DNA from: Paucimonas sp.
Lineage (GTDB): Bacteria > Pseudomonadota > Gammaproteobacteria > Burkholderiales > Burkholderiaceae_D
Assembly: GCA_029266815.1 (NCBI GenBank)
Contig: JAQSWC010000097.1
Span: 1 to 7,009 of the forward strand
Direction of reading: 5' to 3'
Length of the DNA stretch: 7,009 bases
Both the position numbers and the translations under genes were made by a program. The notes below the pieces were generated by a model. The model saw only the letters and a list, made by a program, of their open reading frames with translations. It had not been told where the DNA came from and made no database searches. Shown here piece after piece: positions 5,773 to 7,009 of this stretch; within the stretch, counting starts at the first letter, position 1, and every line of letters starts with the position of its first letter.

Positions 5773-6213
5773 TTATCTCGTGGTCGTGGTAGTGGAACTG
5801 CTGGTACCCGGGGAGGTGCTGCCGGCGCCAGATGGCGTGGTGGTCGTGGTGCTCGTCGTAGAGCCATCTGTAGTAACCGTTGTGCCGGTCGCACCGGTGG
5901 TGTCGGTTGGGCTGGTACCCGTTGCTCCTGTCATGTCGCCCGTTGCTGCAGAACCACTCGCAGATCCGCCAGGAAGGGTGCCCGTGCTACCAGTGCTTGT
6001 GGTGGGACCGGTCGACGTGCCGCCCGGTGCAGTTGTCGTCGTATCGGTTCCTGCAGTAGTACTGGTGCTGCTTGTCGCGGAATCGGTACTTGCGCTCGGC
6101 GCCGACGTTCCTTCCGTACCGGCACTTTGGTCGCTGCGGCCGCAACCGACGAGAGTAATACCGGCCAGCGCCGATACCAATACAATTTTCGAAATACTGT
6201 TCAGAGCGTTCAT
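5773..6213 (-). CDS. Thr-rich low-complexity lipoprotein
   Basis: A 146-residue protein with a textbook lipoprotein signal: a short N-region with K9, a hydrophobic core IVLVSALAGIT, and lipobox LVGC with lipidated C24. Gly follows the Cys, with no Asp at +2, which favours outer-membrane sorting by enterobacterial rules. Of the 122 residues after C24, about 45 are Thr and 24 Ser by hand count, the rest mostly Gly, Ala, Pro and Asp. There is no aromatic residue, no Lys and no second Cys. Motifs such as TGATGT and STTTTT recur. The chain is probably disordered and rich in potential O-glycosylation sites; whether it is glycosylated cannot be seen. The ATG at 6213 is preceded by AAAGGAA at about 7 bases; the frame stays open to 6429, but that extension has no signal peptide. 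It lies 128 bases after the SDR and 121 bases before the Ser-rich lipoprotein, all on the same strand. No known family is recognised. Confidence 0.78.
   Translation of the reverse strand: MNALNSISKIVLVSALAGITLVGCGRSDQSAGTEGTSAPSASTDSATSSTSTTAGTDTTTTAPGGTSTGPTTSTGSTGTLPGGSASGSAATGDMTGATGTSPTDTTGATGTTVTTDGSTTSTTTTTPSGAGSTSPGTSSSTTTTTR
5780..5850 (-). repeat. Repeated Thr-codon blocks near the 3' end of the Thr-rich lipoprotein gene
   Basis: The 11-base sequence GTGGTCGTGGT (+ strand) occurs at 5780-5790 and 5840-5850, exactly 60 bases apart and in the same frame. The two copies encode the TTTTT runs at residues 122-126 and 141-145. Codons within the runs mix ACC, ACG and ACT, so this is an imperfect triplet tract. 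Confidence 0.55.
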
Positions 6214-6296
6214 ACAAGTTCCTTTCTTTTCAGTTGCTGTATCGGACATACCTTGCCGAATCAGATATGTTGTCTGCGTAAAGACATCATTCGCCG

Positions 6297-6334
6297 CCCA
6301 GATTCCGCTACATTGCTTCCCGGTTTGATCTGGG
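6297..6334. repeat. Inverted repeat just after the SDR gene
   Basis: CCCAGAT (6297-6303) and ATCTGGG (6328-6334) form a 7-bp stem around a 24-base loop, starting 7 bases past the SDR stop on its coding strand. There is no T-run, so it is not a classical intrinsic terminator. It could stabilise the 3' end of the SDR transcript or act as an operator for the Thr-rich lipoprotein gene, which starts 83 bases further on. Confidence 0.25.
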
Positions 6335-6341
6335 TCATGTC

Positions 6342-7009
6342 TTATCCGTTGATGACCTCGCCGCCGTTGGGATGCAGAACCTGTCCGGTCATATAAGAAG
6401 AATCGCTGCTGGCGAGAAAGACGTAGCACGGCGCCACTTCATCCGGTTGCCCTGCTCTTCCCAAAGGCACGGAGGCGCCGAATTTTTCCACATGCTCAGG
6501 CGGAAAAGTGGATGGAATCAAAGGCGTCCATATCGGTCCGGGCGCCACTGCATTGACGTTAATGCCCTTTTCCGCAAGTTGCTGCGAGAGCGAACGTGTA
6601 AAAGCAACGATTGCTCCCTTGGTGGCGGAATAGTCGAGCAGATGGCCACTGCCGCGGTAAGCCGTTACGGACGTTGTATTAATGATCCGTGCTCCCGGTT
6701 TTAAATGCGGCAATGCGGCCTTGGCCAGGAAGAACATGGAATAAATGTTGGTGCGGAACGTCTTCTCCAACTGTTCCTCAGTGATTGCCTCTATGCTGTC
6801 TTGGGGATGCTGTTCAGCGGCATTGTTGACCAGGATATCCAGCCGGCCTATGTCAGACACGGTCGAATGAATGATCTGCCGGCAGAATTTTTCGCTGCCG
6901 ATATCACCTTCGAAGAGGAAGCATTTCTTTCCCTCCTTCTCTACCAAGCGGCGGGTCTCTTCGGCATCTTGCCTCTCGTTAAGATAGGCAATCGCCACAT
7001 CCGCGCCTT
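6342..7009 (-). CDS. SDR family oxidoreductase, N-terminus cut by window edge
   Basis: NAD(P)-dependent short-chain dehydrogenase/reductase, probably of the YghA/general-stress (glucose-1-dehydrogenase-like) group acting on aldehydes, ketones or sugars; the substrate cannot be read from sequence. The visible 221 codons begin GADVAIAYLNE, a typical second strand of the Rossmann fold, so the TGxxxGIG cofactor loop and roughly the first 60-75 residues lie beyond the window. A GTG at 6998 is the Val of GADV, not a start. Counting from the first whole codon, the motifs are GDI (34-36), NNAAE (61-65), structural N87, catalytic S113, Y126 and K130 (YSATK), and the PG motif at 157-158 after NAVA. The ending GGEVING is typical of this group. 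Catalytic residues are intact, so the part shown looks functional. The two low-complexity lipoproteins follow on the same strand. Confidence 0.92.
   Translation of the reverse strand, partial: GADVAIAYLNERQDAEETRRLVEKEGKKCFLFEGDIGSEKFCRQIIHSTVSDIGRLDILVNNAAEQHPQDSIEAITEEQLEKTFRTNIYSMFFLAKAALPHLKPGARIINTTSVTAYRGSGHLLDYSATKGAIVAFTRSLSQQLAEKGINVNAVAPGPIWTPLIPSTFPPEHVEKFGASVPLGRAGQPDEVAPCYVFLASSDSSYMTGQVLHPNGGEVING

Noticed and set aside
5309..6328. A 339-codon open frame on the + strand rich in Val runs
   Set aside because: It is the antisense of the Ser-rich and Thr-rich lipoprotein genes: Thr and Gly codons read backwards give Val, Pro and Gly runs. It crosses both genes and their gap, has no ribosome site, and both opposite frames have proper lipoprotein signals.
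6213..6429. A 72-codon N-terminal extension of the Thr-rich lipoprotein
   Set aside because: The extension overlaps the SDR 3' end and lacks a signal peptide, while the internal ATG has an AAAGGAA site and a perfect lipoprotein signal.

Overview
The window reads as a chromosomal segment of a Gram-negative bacterium, most likely a betaproteobacterium of the Burkholderiales (Oxalobacteraceae-like). This is inferred from the style of the GalU and NtrC-type proteins, the lipoproteins, the BON-domain protein and the moderately high GC of the genes. No rRNA or other taxonomic marker is present, so the assignment is tentative. The genes look native. There is no insertion sequence, integrase, tRNA or CRISPR array.

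Layout. Positions 1-487 are a relatively AT-rich stretch (about 47% GC by hand count, against about 60% in galU) with no convincing gene. It probably carries the promoter and leader of galU. On the + strand follow galU (488-1384; UDP-glucose pyrophosphorylase) and, 27 nt later, a soluble PAS/histidine kinase/receiver hybrid sensor kinase (1412-3175). The kinase start lacks its own Shine-Dalgarno and overlaps the stop of a possible 7-codon minigene. Converging on it with a 27-nt gap is a row of - strand genes. Read in their own direction they are: an SDR oxidoreductase whose N-terminus is cut by the window edge (6342-7009), a Thr-rich lipoprotein (5773-6213), a Ser-rich lipoprotein (5304-5651), a strong intrinsic terminator (5251-5289), a BON-domain lipoprotein (4746-5234), and an NtrC-family sigma-54-dependent response regulator (3203-4612).

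How the genes may work together (inference). The hybrid kinase and the NtrC-type regulator lie tail to tail and are candidate partners. The regulator is the last gene of a strand dominated by small envelope lipoproteins and an SDR of the general-stress/aldehyde-reductase type. A plausible reading is an envelope or stress-response locus in which an intracellular PAS sensor controls sigma-54-dependent expression of surface lipoproteins. GalU would supply UDP-glucose for envelope polysaccharides.

The least ordinary part is 5304-6213. Two consecutive lipoproteins consist almost entirely of Ser or Thr/Gly/Ala low-complexity sequence after a lipid-anchor Cys at residue 24. Both lack lysine and almost all aromatic residues, and both contain in-frame DNA repeats. 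I do not recognise a characterised family for them.
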